Origin: JAFIFT01 sp020051095
GTDB lineage: Bacteria; Pseudomonadota; Gammaproteobacteria; Legionellales; Legionellaceae
Assembly (NCBI RefSeq): GCF_964199965.1
Contig: NZ_CAXMZT010000011.1
Location: forward strand, 62,001-126,000
Direction: 5' to 3'
DNA: 64,000 bases
Shown here: in pieces, positions 54,509 through 63,372 of the stretch
How positions within the stretch are numbered: the first letter of the stretch is position 1
Layout of the letters: every line of letters starts with the position of its first letter
Notes under the pieces: model-generated
What the model saw: only the letters and a program-made list of their open reading frames with translations
Database searches by the model: none
What the model was told of the DNA's origin: nothing
Position numbers and translations under genes: made by a program

Positions 54509-55042
54509 ATGACTTCTAAAGAAGAAATAGAAACACACAAACTGGTTGAAGCCCAATTGGTAGAAGAACAAATCCAACCATTGCAGTTAGCAAAAATGGT
54601 AAAGCAAACAGGGCAAAACAAGCAGGCAAGAGACAAGAACACTCCGTCAAATTTTGAGCTCGCCACCAACCAAGTCAATCCAAAGGATATTAAATTACTC
54701 AATGATGAATTTGAAGAAATCTATGGCTCAGATATGCAAGATGAGGGAATATATACCTTTACCAGTGACGCAGAAGCGACTTGCTTTTTTAAACATCAAG
54801 CAGAAATGGGCCGTAGCTTCCTTATTAAAAAAGCAGGTGAGGATGATTTCCTATTTTCTGATGGCAATGACAATTTCTTTCAAGGAACGCAAGACGAACT
54901 GCAAGATTTCTTTAGCACGTTACAAGAGGTACCCAATCCCAAAGCAGCAAATGCCACTTCATCGAACCTAAAAATTGAGGCAGATTCCTCAAATAGCCCG
55001 CTTGATTTTGATAAAAAGGGACCATTGGCTTTTGGTGTTTAG
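54509..55042 (+). CDS. Hypothetical acidic protein
   Basis: A 177-residue soluble protein with no signal peptide, membrane helix or family I recognise. The ATG at 54509 has GGAG seven bases ahead; the open frame extends ten codons further to a TTG without a ribosome site. The N-terminal 45 residues are Gln/Glu/Lys-rich and helical-looking. The middle, roughly 70-145, is rich in Asp, Glu and Phe (for example FLFSDGNDNFFQGTQDELQD) and looks folded. The tail is Ser/Asn-rich. It is a single gene between sucD and a convergent membrane protein. In a Legionellales-type genome such orphans are often effectors, but nothing in the sequence proves that. Confidence 0.7.
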   Translation: MTSKEEIETHKLVEAQLVEEQIQPLQLAKMVKQTGQNKQARDKNTPSNFELATNQVNPKDIKLLNDEFEEIYGSDMQDEGIYTFTSDAEATCFFKHQAEMGRSFLIKKAGEDDFLFSDGNDNFFQGTQDELQDFFSTLQEVPNPKAANATSSNLKIEADSSNSPLDFDKKGPLAFGV

Positions 55043-55105
55043 CCTCTGAAGCACACTATGCTACCCATCAACCTAGTAATAGGAAGAAAAAGTGAAAGAA
55101 GTTAT

Positions 55106-56743
55106 TCAGTCGCCTCGAAGCTCAGCGAAATCAAAGACCTTCCCACATGTTTTCGTATTTTTGCTATCGACATGAATAATCTGCCTTGGCATGAAGCGAT
55201 ATTGCAATGGCAACAACACCTGGTAGTCCGGGGAGGGTAGATGGGTTAAGCAAATGGCTTTTGATTGCTTCAAGTTATGCGTTTGTGACTGAATTTTCTC
55301 AGCCAAATTGGTAAAATCAAATGGATGATAATATTTTTTAGTTCGTTCAATCTTTCCACCCACAATAAAAACCAAAGCAATCATCGATAATGCAGTGGCT
55401 AATCGTTTCACCTTCTCAGGATTTCGGAACGGCTTCGTCTCTAAAGAGACAAATAAAACACTAAGTAGGAAAGGTACAAACGCCATATTAAAATATCGTG
55501 GAAAATCAAGTAAATGGGATTGTAGGTAGCCAACTCGAAAAACGATCGCTTGCAACCAATACAGATTGAGAATATAAAAGGGTAACAATATATAAAAGGC
55601 CTTTATTACGACAAGGTGATTCGATTGTAAACGCCCTAAACGATAAAGACGGTGAATTTGCCATCCAGCAAGTATAAAGAGTGCAGCAAATGGGAGCTTG
55701 ATTGTATGATCAAAGTTGCTTGATAATAGCGCCTTTACAAACATGACCTGAGATTTTACATAGTCTGGATTCCCTGGAATCATGGATGAAATGGCATTTG
55801 ATACGCTAATTTTGGCTGCAAAACTAGTAAAACCAAACTGATGCACATGACTAAGCCAAGCTAATTTCATGAGCAATAACGCAGATGACAGTATAAACAG
55901 CCTTGGTAGTTGGCCAGGTTGCTTTCGATAACACACATAATGTACACCGAGGACAAAGAAGGAAAATAATAACCCAATTTCCTTGATTATCGAGAGAAAA
56001 ACTAGGCCTACGATCATAACCCATATCGATATTTGGTTAGGTCTAGAAGCAACCCATATCATTGAAAAAAACCATAGAGCGACTGCTGCATCGACTTCCA
56101 GCTTCGCGAGAATATTTCCATAAGCAAGGTAGAGGGTGATAATGACTAACATCATATAGCTTATTGACCGCCAGCGATATTTTTCATCAAAGAGTAATAA
56201 TAATGGCGCAAGTAAAATCAAGTCTTGTGCGAGATAATTCAACATGGGACTGTATTGCCCAGCCATCTGATAAAATAGATAATGAAAACACGCAAGCCCC
56301 GGGGTATATTGCAAAAATGATGCTTTAATTAACGATGCGTTTTCTGGTAAGTGATTAAAAACAAACAAAAACCGACTGATGGTTCCCCAAAAAGAATAAT
56401 CGTCTATACTGCCAAATTGTATCCCACTGACTAATAGGCTAAGGCCGCCTATTAAACCCGCCATGATAAAGAATACTCGCAGATATCGATTGATAGTCGC
56501 CATAAAGCCATTTGAGTGTTTCCTAAAAATGAGTGCGCAAGGAAACGCAAATAACCCACCATCAATAAATACACGCGCTGCATAGTTAGGAATTTGTGCT
56601 AAAAACGCCATCATCATGAAGCATCCCATACCAGCCATCACAGTGAAAGCAGCTTGCGGTAAGGTTAATTTACCTGTGTCCGCAATGAGGGATGACCAAC
56701 CAATTATCGATATTAATAAGAGAAAAGTTGCAATCACAGTCAT
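55106..56743 (-). CDS. Polytopic membrane protein, possible GT-C type glycosyltransferase
   Basis: The 545 residues are dominated by about 12 hydrophobic helices, with a short soluble C-terminal part (about 475-545) containing CLTHLPSPDYQVLLPLQYRF. I do not recognise a signature family motif. It is transcribed divergently from the GT2-GtrA fusion with only 68 bases between the starts. By analogy with GtrC proteins, large polytopic enzymes that receive a sugar from an undecaprenyl-phosphate carrier flipped by GtrA, it may be the transferase of a Gtr-like set. This function is inferred from layout and topology alone; an unrelated transporter or polymerase is possible. Confidence 0.6.
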   Translation of the reverse strand: MTVIATFLLLISIIGWSSLIADTGKLTLPQAAFTVMAGMGCFMMMAFLAQIPNYAARVFIDGGLFAFPCALIFRKHSNGFMATINRYLRVFFIMAGLIGGLSLLVSGIQFGSIDDYSFWGTISRFLFVFNHLPENASLIKASFLQYTPGLACFHYLFYQMAGQYSPMLNYLAQDLILLAPLLLLFDEKYRWRSISYMMLVIITLYLAYGNILAKLEVDAAVALWFFSMIWVASRPNQISIWVMIVGLVFLSIIKEIGLLFSFFVLGVHYVCYRKQPGQLPRLFILSSALLLMKLAWLSHVHQFGFTSFAAKISVSNAISSMIPGNPDYVKSQVMFVKALLSSNFDHTIKLPFAALFILAGWQIHRLYRLGRLQSNHLVVIKAFYILLPFYILNLYWLQAIVFRVGYLQSHLLDFPRYFNMAFVPFLLSVLFVSLETKPFRNPEKVKRLATALSMIALVFIVGGKIERTKKYYHPFDFTNLAEKIQSQTHNLKQSKAICLTHLPSPDYQVLLPLQYRFMPRQIIHVDSKNTKTCGKVFDFAELRGD

Positions 56744-56769
56744 AAATTAATAGGATTATCTATCTAAGT

Positions 56770-56797
56770 TTGTTACGATGATAACCGTTTTTACTAA
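56770..56797 (+). promoter_or_regulatory. Candidate promoter of the GT2-GtrA gene
   Basis: TTGTTA (56770-56775) and TACTAA (56792-56797) with a 16-base spacer lie about 14 bases before the ATG in the divergent intergenic region. Confidence 0.35.
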
Positions 56798-56811
56798 ATA
56801 AGCAACTCACT

Positions 56812-57861
56812 ATGACGTCTGTTTTAGTTATTCCAGCCTACAATCCGGATGAAAAGCTAATCCAACTGGTTAAGCAACATCAGCAGTTAATGCCACAACA
56901 ACCGATTATCGTTGTAAATGATGGTTCCAGTATACAGTGCAAACCCCTATTTGATCACATTGCAAGTCATGGCATTACAGTGCTTCATCACCCAACTAAT
57001 CTCGGGAAGGGTGCTGCATTAAAAACAGCGTTTCGATATTATTTAAGCCATTATGTACGTAACCATGTTGGTGTTATTACAGCCGATGCGGATGGACAAC
57101 ACCATATTGATGATATTGCTAAACTAAAAGAAGCTCTTGCAAACGAACCAGATAAACTGCATCTGGGTGCGCGTAATTTTTCCGGCAAAAACATCCCATT
57201 GCGTAGCCGTTTTGGCAATTTATTAACTAAATTTATTGTCAATTGTTTTTATAAAACACCGTTACATGATACGCAGTCGGGGCTTAGGGCAATACCCAAT
57301 TTGTTGGTGCAAGCCCTATTAGATTGCAAAAAAAATAGGTATGAATTTGAGTTAGAAATGTTCTTTATCGCTCAAGGTTTATCCATCAATATTAAGCAAA
57401 TTCCCATTAAGACTATCTATATGCAAAACAATCAATCTTCTCATTTCCACCCTATTCTCGATTCAATGCGTATTTATGCAATTTTTTTTAGATATGGGAC
57501 CATGGCAGCCGCTTCGTTTCTGTTAGACTTTACCCTTTTCTGTCTATTGATTAATCTGAGTGGCCAGCTCGCCATTTCTGTTCTTGGGGCTCGATTTTGT
57601 TCGGCAACCTTTAATTTCTTTGCCAACAAAAAGCTCACTTTTAAAAGTCAAAAATCAATGACGAAAGCGGCCACAAAATACACCTTGCTTGCCGCTTTTT
57701 CAGGGATCATGGTTTGGCAATTGACGTCCTTTTTTCACTACTTACAACTAAATGTCTACCTCAGCAAAATCAGCGCTGATATCATCTTCTTTTTTGCCAA
57801 CTTCTTAATACAACGCTACTGGGTGTTTCGAGAGAGGGTAGTTGAAAGGATTGTGACTTAA
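56812..57861 (+). CDS. Family 2 glycosyltransferase fused to a GtrA-like membrane domain
   Basis: The 349-residue protein combines two parts. Residues about 1-210 are a GT2 domain of the dolichol-phosphate-sugar synthase type: VLVIPAYNPDEKL, VVNDGSS, NLGKGAALKTAF and the metal-binding ADADGQH. Residues about 220-345 are a GtrA domain with four helices, FRYGTMAAASFLLDFTLFCLL, NFFANKKLTF and the terminal FFANFLIQRYWVF. In Gtr systems GtrB charges undecaprenyl phosphate with a sugar and GtrA flips it. Here both steps would be in one polypeptide; such fusions exist in databases. It converges on the deacetylase gene 17 bases downstream and diverges from the polytopic protein. Confidence 0.88.
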   Translation: MTSVLVIPAYNPDEKLIQLVKQHQQLMPQQPIIVVNDGSSIQCKPLFDHIASHGITVLHHPTNLGKGAALKTAFRYYLSHYVRNHVGVITADADGQHHIDDIAKLKEALANEPDKLHLGARNFSGKNIPLRSRFGNLLTKFIVNCFYKTPLHDTQSGLRAIPNLLVQALLDCKKNRYEFELEMFFIAQGLSINIKQIPIKTIYMQNNQSSHFHPILDSMRIYAIFFRYGTMAAASFLLDFTLFCLLINLSGQLAISVLGARFCSATFNFFANKKLTFKSQKSMTKAATKYTLLAAFSGIMVWQLTSFFHYLQLNVYLSKISADIIFFFANFLIQRYWVFRERVVERIVT

Positions 57862-57878
57862 TACGGAATGTTACTAGC

Positions 57879-58613
57879 CTATCGACCTCGTACTAAATTG
57901 GTAAATGCCCGAAAACCAAAGTGCATTTTTTGAGATAATTTGAACGGATGCGCTTGCCGTGGCCAATAATTGTCCGCATTAATCCGATAGATTAATTGCT
58001 GGGAATGACACCAATTAAAATTGATAGCGCTACCAATCCGCATGGCAAATTTGTAGTGTTGACAAACAAACGCATGCGTTTGTTTGTCAAACCGGCCATA
58101 AGGGTAAACAAACAACGAAGTAGGATGTCTTGTTTTTTGTTCAATAATTCGCTTTGGTTGAACTATTTCTTGCTGCCAATCTGACTGAGAAGTCAATGCC
58201 ACATGATTGGCGCCATGCGCTGCTGGCACAACCCAACCGCTGTCTAGCATTTCTTTAATTTCAAACCAAGTACATAAACTTGGATTCTGATGAATCGCAT
58301 TGTCTAGCGGATGCTTATATTGTAATGCCAACCGCTCAGAGATTGGCTTATCCGTGTGATCGGCTATCAATGCGGTTGGGATCGCTAAGACGGCTGGCAG
58401 TTGATATTGTTTCAGCAACGGGAAAACATAATGATAAAAATCAACATAGGCATCATCAAACGTTAGGCAAATCCCATGGCTTTGTGTAGGCAATGATTGA
58501 CCCGGCAAACAAGGTGTTCCCCAGGATTTAACTTTTTGCAAAAATTGGCTAAAAATGTTCAGGCCTGGTAAGCCTTCGGCATAGACTCTATGAAACATCA
58601 AGGTTGTTATCAT
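57879..58613 (-). CDS. NodB-type polysaccharide deacetylase
   Basis: The 244-residue protein has the carbohydrate-esterase 4 layout: motif 1 LTFDDAYVDFY (catalytic base and metal Asp), motif 2 HGANH (HxxxH metal ligands) and motif 3 YPYGRFD. These enzymes remove acetyl or formyl groups from amino sugars. No signal peptide is visible, so it would act in the cytoplasm, for instance on a lipid-linked sugar, rather than in the periplasm. The ATG at 58613 is chosen because it overlaps the upstream ligase stop as ATGA; a TTG four codons earlier is the alternative. Substrate unknown; context suggests LPS or another surface glycan. Confidence 0.85.
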   Translation of the reverse strand: MITTLMFHRVYAEGLPGLNIFSQFLQKVKSWGTPCLPGQSLPTQSHGICLTFDDAYVDFYHYVFPLLKQYQLPAVLAIPTALIADHTDKPISERLALQYKHPLDNAIHQNPSLCTWFEIKEMLDSGWVVPAAHGANHVALTSQSDWQQEIVQPKRIIEQKTRHPTSLFVYPYGRFDKQTHAFVCQHYKFAMRIGSAINFNWCHSQQLIYRINADNYWPRQAHPFKLSQKMHFGFRAFTNLVRGR

Positions 58614-59836
58614 ATGGCATGCCAAGGTTGCAATGATATTGGCTTATTAACCGGCGATTCTGAAAAGCATCGCTCGATATATTCGCCCAAAGCCATTGCA
58701 GAGACTACCATCAATAAATACCCCGTCGCAGAATATAACAACATGGAATCAGAAAAGTTAGACGCACTGATGGCAACAAACGTAAATAATAACATCGCTC
58801 GGCTTTGCTTCACCTTGACCATCAGCCAAATCAACGAAGCCATCCATGCCAATAGCAACAACATGCCCACCAGGCCCTGCTCGACTAAGATCAACCAATA
58901 TTGGCTGTGCGGTTCAAACAAACGGCTAGAATAAAATGGCATGGGTTGAAGTTTATTGTAGTACCATGAAAAACTGCCTGCACCCGTACCAAAAATAGGG
59001 TGTTGGACAAATAATTTCTTGGCAAATTGATGAAACCCCACGCGATACCCAATCGATGATGAATTGGCTACTTGTTGAAAATTAACCACATTATCAATCG
59101 TGGTATCCACATTTTTCGCTAACGTTGGACTGAGCCGATAGGCAGCAAATGTGAGCAAGGAAAATGCGATTAAGAAGAGAACGGTTTGGCGGAAGCTCAG
59201 ATGCATTAAGCTAAAACAGATGGCTAAGAGGGCATAAACCACATATCCTGTTCTACCCGTGTTAGCAAACACCACCTGTGCGGTGCAAATGACAAACACG
59301 GCCCAAAACCACCATTTCTTAGAATCATCCGCTTGCATTGCAAGATGCGCAGCAAGCCATGCACCCATACTAACAAATAACCCCGTCATGATTCGATCAT
59401 TAAAAACCGTCCCTGCGTCAGCCCCGCCCATAAAAATATTGCCCGATAATGCCATGGCTAATGAAATCAAGGCCGTCACAGTCATCGCGATTAAAAAAGC
59501 AATCTGCGCATAAGCTCTCGTTGTTTTGTGCAAAAATCCTATGGCAAATAAAGGCAGTGAAAGTAATTTTAGCATCTTGCTCACAACCGCTTTCGTTTCT
59601 GGCCAATTTGCTGGAGCCCATAGAGACGATAGGAGGCACCAGCCAAGCAATAACAAGGCTGAAATTACAACGGGATTTTTGAAGGTATCGAATATAATTC
59701 GCCAATGTTTGACTGTTAATAAATTAACAATAATACATAATGGTAATAAAATACTTTTCAAAGAGACAGACATGGGGATTGCAAAAACACAGGCGGCTAG
59801 CAAATAGGGTTGAGCAATTCTAAGTTGATTCCACAT
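58610..59836 (-). CDS. O-antigen ligase/polymerase-like membrane protein
   Basis: The 408-residue protein has about 12 helices and a periplasmic loop before the last helices with HPIFGTGAGSFSWYYN and EPHSQYWLILVEQGLVGMLLLLAW, the Wzy_C/WaaL region whose His and Arg serve in glycan transfer. GRTGYVVYALL upstream is also typical. WaaL attaches undecaprenyl-linked O-antigen to the lipid A core in the periplasm, while Wzy polymerises repeats; the sequence alone does not decide which. It lies 80 bases after the lipid A acyltransferase and overlaps the deacetylase by four bases. Confidence 0.85.
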   Translation of the reverse strand: MWNQLRIAQPYLLAACVFAIPMSVSLKSILLPLCIIVNLLTVKHWRIIFDTFKNPVVISALLLLGWCLLSSLWAPANWPETKAVVSKMLKLLSLPLFAIGFLHKTTRAYAQIAFLIAMTVTALISLAMALSGNIFMGGADAGTVFNDRIMTGLFVSMGAWLAAHLAMQADDSKKWWFWAVFVICTAQVVFANTGRTGYVVYALLAICFSLMHLSFRQTVLFLIAFSLLTFAAYRLSPTLAKNVDTTIDNVVNFQQVANSSSIGYRVGFHQFAKKLFVQHPIFGTGAGSFSWYYNKLQPMPFYSSRLFEPHSQYWLILVEQGLVGMLLLLAWMASLIWLMVKVKQSRAMLLFTFVAISASNFSDSMLLYSATGYLLMVVSAMALGEYIERCFSESPVNKPISLQPWHAI

Positions 59837-59916
59837 AATTTTCTTGTCGTTAAAACATCCATACCAATGATTCTATGGGATATTAATAACCGAGTCAAAG
59901 GGGCTAGAGAAGGTCT

Positions 59917-60807
59917 CTATTGAAAGTCTCTCAATGGGTCGGATTGAGGCTGCAAATTAGACTCTTTTAATTTCCATCGCTTATGAAGCCAAAGCCATTG
60001 TTCGGGATGATCATTGATAAACTGTTCTAATACTTGGTTATATTTTAAGGTATTGTAATAGATGCTCTCTTGAGTCGAGCCTTTCTCTTCCCATGGGATG
60101 GGTGGATGAAAATGAAGAACATGACGGTTATCTTGGGTACGATAGGCTGACGCAGGAACAACAGGGACATCAGCATACCTTGAAAAACTGGCTAAACTGC
60201 GATAAGTGCCTGCTTTTTTTCCAAAAAACTCAACGGCAATGCCATCTCGATTACTCACAATGGCATGTTGATCCATGACAAAGACAATGGCATGATTTGC
60301 CTCTAGCGCATCTCGCACCTGGTTTAACGAGTTTTTTTTAGGTATGACATGCAAACCCGCTTTGAAATAGTTGCGGAATACAATCTTCTCAAGCCATTTG
60401 GCACCCAACGTCTTGCGAATAAAATGGAATTGCCCTTGGAACTGTTTGAAATTGAGAATGCCGCCAATCGGTGCAAACTCCCAACTGCCAAAATGGCCAG
60501 TTAACACCAGCATTCCTTTCCCATTAGCAGCAACATCAGCTAAATGCTCCCATCCGATAACATCCACTTTTGATTTTAATTTTGCCTCATTCATGAACCG
60601 CATTTGAACCATTTCTTTCAATGATCGGGCGAGATGGCCGTAAAACGCTTGGGCCAATTTTCGCCTTTGCTGGTCGCTCAGTTGATTGCCAAAGGCTTGC
60701 TTCATGTTACTCAAGACTAGCTGCTTGCGCCATGGCATACAATAATAGATAAATTGTCCTACTAAACTAACGGATAATTGATCGACATAATTCGCAACTT
60801 TATTCAC
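59917..60807 (-). CDS. Lipid A biosynthesis acyltransferase (LpxL/LpxXL family)
   Basis: Inner-membrane acyltransferase of 296 residues. A short hydrophobic N terminus is followed by the HX4E catalytic motif in TGHFGSWEFAP (near residue 105), then RKTLGAKWLE, VIPKK, VMDQHA and the C-terminal HPEQWLWLHKRWK, all typical of LpxL/LpxM enzymes that add secondary acyl chains to lipid A. It begins with GTG, eight bases inside the preceding ketosynthase-like gene. The company of dedicated elongation enzymes suggests a very-long-chain substrate, as for rhizobial LpxXL, but chain length cannot be read from sequence. Confidence 0.9.
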   Translation of the reverse strand: MNKVANYVDQLSVSLVGQFIYYCMPWRKQLVLSNMKQAFGNQLSDQQRRKLAQAFYGHLARSLKEMVQMRFMNEAKLKSKVDVIGWEHLADVAANGKGMLVLTGHFGSWEFAPIGGILNFKQFQGQFHFIRKTLGAKWLEKIVFRNYFKAGLHVIPKKNSLNQVRDALEANHAIVFVMDQHAIVSNRDGIAVEFFGKKAGTYRSLASFSRYADVPVVPASAYRTQDNRHVLHFHPPIPWEEKGSTQESIYYNTLKYNQVLEQFINDHPEQWLWLHKRWKLKESNLQPQSDPLRDFQ

Positions 60808-62077
60808 AGTGCTTCACCAACAAGCACGCATCCATGCTGGCAAAACCCCGGTTAATAATTATCGCATATGCACCCGATGGTATTGCTTGTGATTGATGGC
60901 TGATAGCTAAGTTGGCGGCAGAAGGAATTGCTTCTTGCCAATTGGCAATGCCTGGTAACGTCTGATGATGGAGGGCTTGGCAAGCTAAAACGGTGTCCAT
61001 CAGGCCAGATGCGGTGAGTGTATGACCAATAGCCCATTTGAAGCCTGTTAGTTTTGCCTGAGGACAAATTGCGGTTAAAGCGGCTGCTTCTGTTTTGTCT
61101 GAGACAGGATTGCCATTCCCATGCGCAACCACGCAATTGAGTTGATCCCCACGTATTGAGGCTTTATCCAATGTTTGACTGATTAACGATTGCAAACATT
61201 GATCGTCTTTTTGGATAGAAAATAACCCAGCATTTTCGCTAAACGCCTGCCCAGCCAGCAATTCTGCATAACGAGTTGCACCTCTGGCTTTCGCACTGGC
61301 TTCACTTTCTAGTACAATCGCAGCAGCACCATCGCCTAATATCGTCCCATCCTGACGCTTATCGAAGGGCTTTAGGCCTGTGGAAGAAACCAACCCCAAT
61401 TTTTGGTAGTAATAAAGCGCTTGTGGATCTGTGCCATAATCATAAGCAACGACGACTGCTCTATCCGCTTGTCCAAAACGAATGGCATGCATCGCTTCAA
61501 TTATCGCTTGAAGCCCACTGGTCGCATGATTGGTAATGTTGTGGTTAACCCCTTTGAATTGATAGGTTATCCCCGTATAAGCAAGAACATTGTTTGGCAA
61601 AATTCGCAACAACCACATCGGGTGGACAGTTTCAAATAACATCTGCGCGAACGCTTTCATATCGCCCTGACTTTTTTCAAGTAAGGGTAAAAAATCGTAT
61701 TGCTGAAAAAATTTATTCCCAGGTGAACCAACAAAAACGGCTGTTCTATCATTGAAATTCGCAACGTCTTCAACTTCTGAGTCGCGCCAAGGGATCATTT
61801 GACTGTGTTCAACGGCTTGCACGGCTGCATTGATCCCCATGATATCTTGTTTAGAAACAACTTTCGCTAATTTTCGATCGGGTAATAATTTTGCTGGTTG
61901 AAATTGCTTAAGTTCCCCACCCAAATGGTTAGACCAACCGGATAGATCATGATGGTTTATTGGCGCTATGCCAGATTTACCTTCGCAAACAGCCTGCCAC
62001 GTCTCATCCACTGTTTCACCCACCGCAGTGAGGGCACCTAATCCTGTGACAAAAACACGTGATAATGGTTTCAGCAT
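60800..62077 (-). CDS. Ketosynthase-like protein lacking the active-site cysteine (chain-length-factor-like)
   Basis: The 425-residue protein has the beta-ketoacyl-ACP synthase fold: VFVTGLGALTAVGETVDETW at the start, VVAHGNGNPVSDKTE and KWAIGHTLTASG with both catalytic histidines and the Lys. At the nucleophile position it reads NHATSGLQA where active enzymes read TACASG; alanine replaces cysteine at residue about 185. That is the hallmark of the non-condensing partner of a KS-CLF pair. It is preceded by a complete ketosynthase one base upstream and overlaps the acyltransferase. Corresponds in position to fabF1XL of rhizobial very-long-chain clusters. Confidence 0.88.
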   Translation of the reverse strand: MLKPLSRVFVTGLGALTAVGETVDETWQAVCEGKSGIAPINHHDLSGWSNHLGGELKQFQPAKLLPDRKLAKVVSKQDIMGINAAVQAVEHSQMIPWRDSEVEDVANFNDRTAVFVGSPGNKFFQQYDFLPLLEKSQGDMKAFAQMLFETVHPMWLLRILPNNVLAYTGITYQFKGVNHNITNHATSGLQAIIEAMHAIRFGQADRAVVVAYDYGTDPQALYYYQKLGLVSSTGLKPFDKRQDGTILGDGAAAIVLESEASAKARGATRYAELLAGQAFSENAGLFSIQKDDQCLQSLISQTLDKASIRGDQLNCVVAHGNGNPVSDKTEAAALTAICPQAKLTGFKWAIGHTLTASGLMDTVLACQALHHQTLPGIANWQEAIPSAANLAISHQSQAIPSGAYAIIINRGFASMDACLLVKHCE

Positions 62078-62078
62078 C

Positions 62079-63368
62079 TTAAGCCCCTTTCAATTCTGGA
62101 TGAGTAAACAACAAGCAGCTATTGGATCCACCAAAACCAAAGGAGTTCGATAAGACGGCACCCACCGATTTTTCTCTTGGTCCTTCAACAACATAATCCA
62201 GATCACAGTCAGGATCGGCCGTGGTTAAATTGGCTGTAGGTGGCAAAAGGTTTGTTGTGATCGTTTTCACTGAAATGACGGCTTCCAACGCACCTGCAGC
62301 TGCAATCAAATGACCAGTTTGACCCTTTGTTGAGCTAACGGGTGGCGCAGCCCGCTCATGAAAAACTGCCTTAATGGCATTGGTTTCACTCAGATCATTC
62401 ATCTTGGTAGAGGTCCCGTGTGCATTGATATAATCAATTTCATTGGCTTTTAACCCGCCATCTTTTAAAGCACCCGTAATCGCTTGGATTGCACCATCCC
62501 CATTGGGGTGGGAGTCGGTGATACGATAGGAACTCAGCGAATTGCCTTCCCCTCTCAACTCGGCATAAATTCGAGCGCCCCGTTTCTTAGCATGCCCCCA
62601 TTCCTCGAGGATTAGGAATGCCGCACCTTCCCCTAAAACAAAACCATTTCGGGTTAAATCAAAGGGTCTACTCGCTGTGTGCGGTGTTTCGTTATAGGTT
62701 GATAAGGCCCCGAGCAAACAAAAACTTGATAGTCCCAGCGGATTAATCATTGAGTCAAAGCCACCAGCAAGGATACAATCGGCATCGCCTCGTCGAATGA
62801 CTTGCAATGCCAACCCCAAAGCTTGTCCTCCTGAAGCACAAGCTGTATGCACGGAATTAGCATACCCGTTAATGCCAAATTCTTTAATTAACAATGACAA
62901 TCCACTATTGGATTGCGTTTTACCAAAATCAACGAGATTAAAAAAACCATGTTCATCATCGCCAAGAAGAGACCAATCAGGTTCTCCCGTAGGTGCAATG
63001 GCTTTTTGGAATCGGCTCAAGTAGTCAAATTCTGCTGTCATCATACCACTACCGGCAACGATCCCCCAGCGATCTGCATTGGTCTGTGTTGGCCTTAAAC
63101 CGGCGTCATCAAATGCCTCCGTTGCTGCCATCAAAGCAAATTGGGTAAACGACATTGCAAAACGATGATGTCGCTTTTTAAAAGCGGCGGGAAGTTTAAA
63201 TTGCTTTACTTCTGCGGCAAAACGAGTCGGAAAATGGGAAGCATCAAACTGCTGAATCATATCCATCCCCGACTTTCCTGAAATTAGGTTGTGCCAGGTC
63301 TCATCGACCGAATGCCCCAAAGGTGAAACAGCACCAATTCCTGTAATCGCAACTCGTCTTGATTGCAT
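62079..63368 (-). CDS. Beta-ketoacyl-ACP synthase II (FabF family)
   Basis: Condensing enzyme of 429 residues with the full catalytic set: nucleophile Cys177 in HTACASGGQALGLA, the first His in INAHGTSTKMNDLSE and the second His in KGQTGHLIAAAGALEA, plus the closing SNSFGFGGSNSCLLF loop. It would extend acyl chains with malonyl-ACP. AGAGG precedes the ATG four bases after the dehydratase stop. It is not the housekeeping fabF, which normally sits with acpP and fabG; here it heads a ketosynthase pair, as fabF2XL does in rhizobia. Confidence 0.93.
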   Translation of the reverse strand: MQSRRVAITGIGAVSPLGHSVDETWHNLISGKSGMDMIQQFDASHFPTRFAAEVKQFKLPAAFKKRHHRFAMSFTQFALMAATEAFDDAGLRPTQTNADRWGIVAGSGMMTAEFDYLSRFQKAIAPTGEPDWSLLGDDEHGFFNLVDFGKTQSNSGLSLLIKEFGINGYANSVHTACASGGQALGLALQVIRRGDADCILAGGFDSMINPLGLSSFCLLGALSTYNETPHTASRPFDLTRNGFVLGEGAAFLILEEWGHAKKRGARIYAELRGEGNSLSSYRITDSHPNGDGAIQAITGALKDGGLKANEIDYINAHGTSTKMNDLSETNAIKAVFHERAAPPVSSTKGQTGHLIAAAGALEAVISVKTITTNLLPPTANLTTADPDCDLDYVVEGPREKSVGAVLSNSFGFGGSNSCLLFTHPELKGA

Positions 63369-63372
63369 TCTA

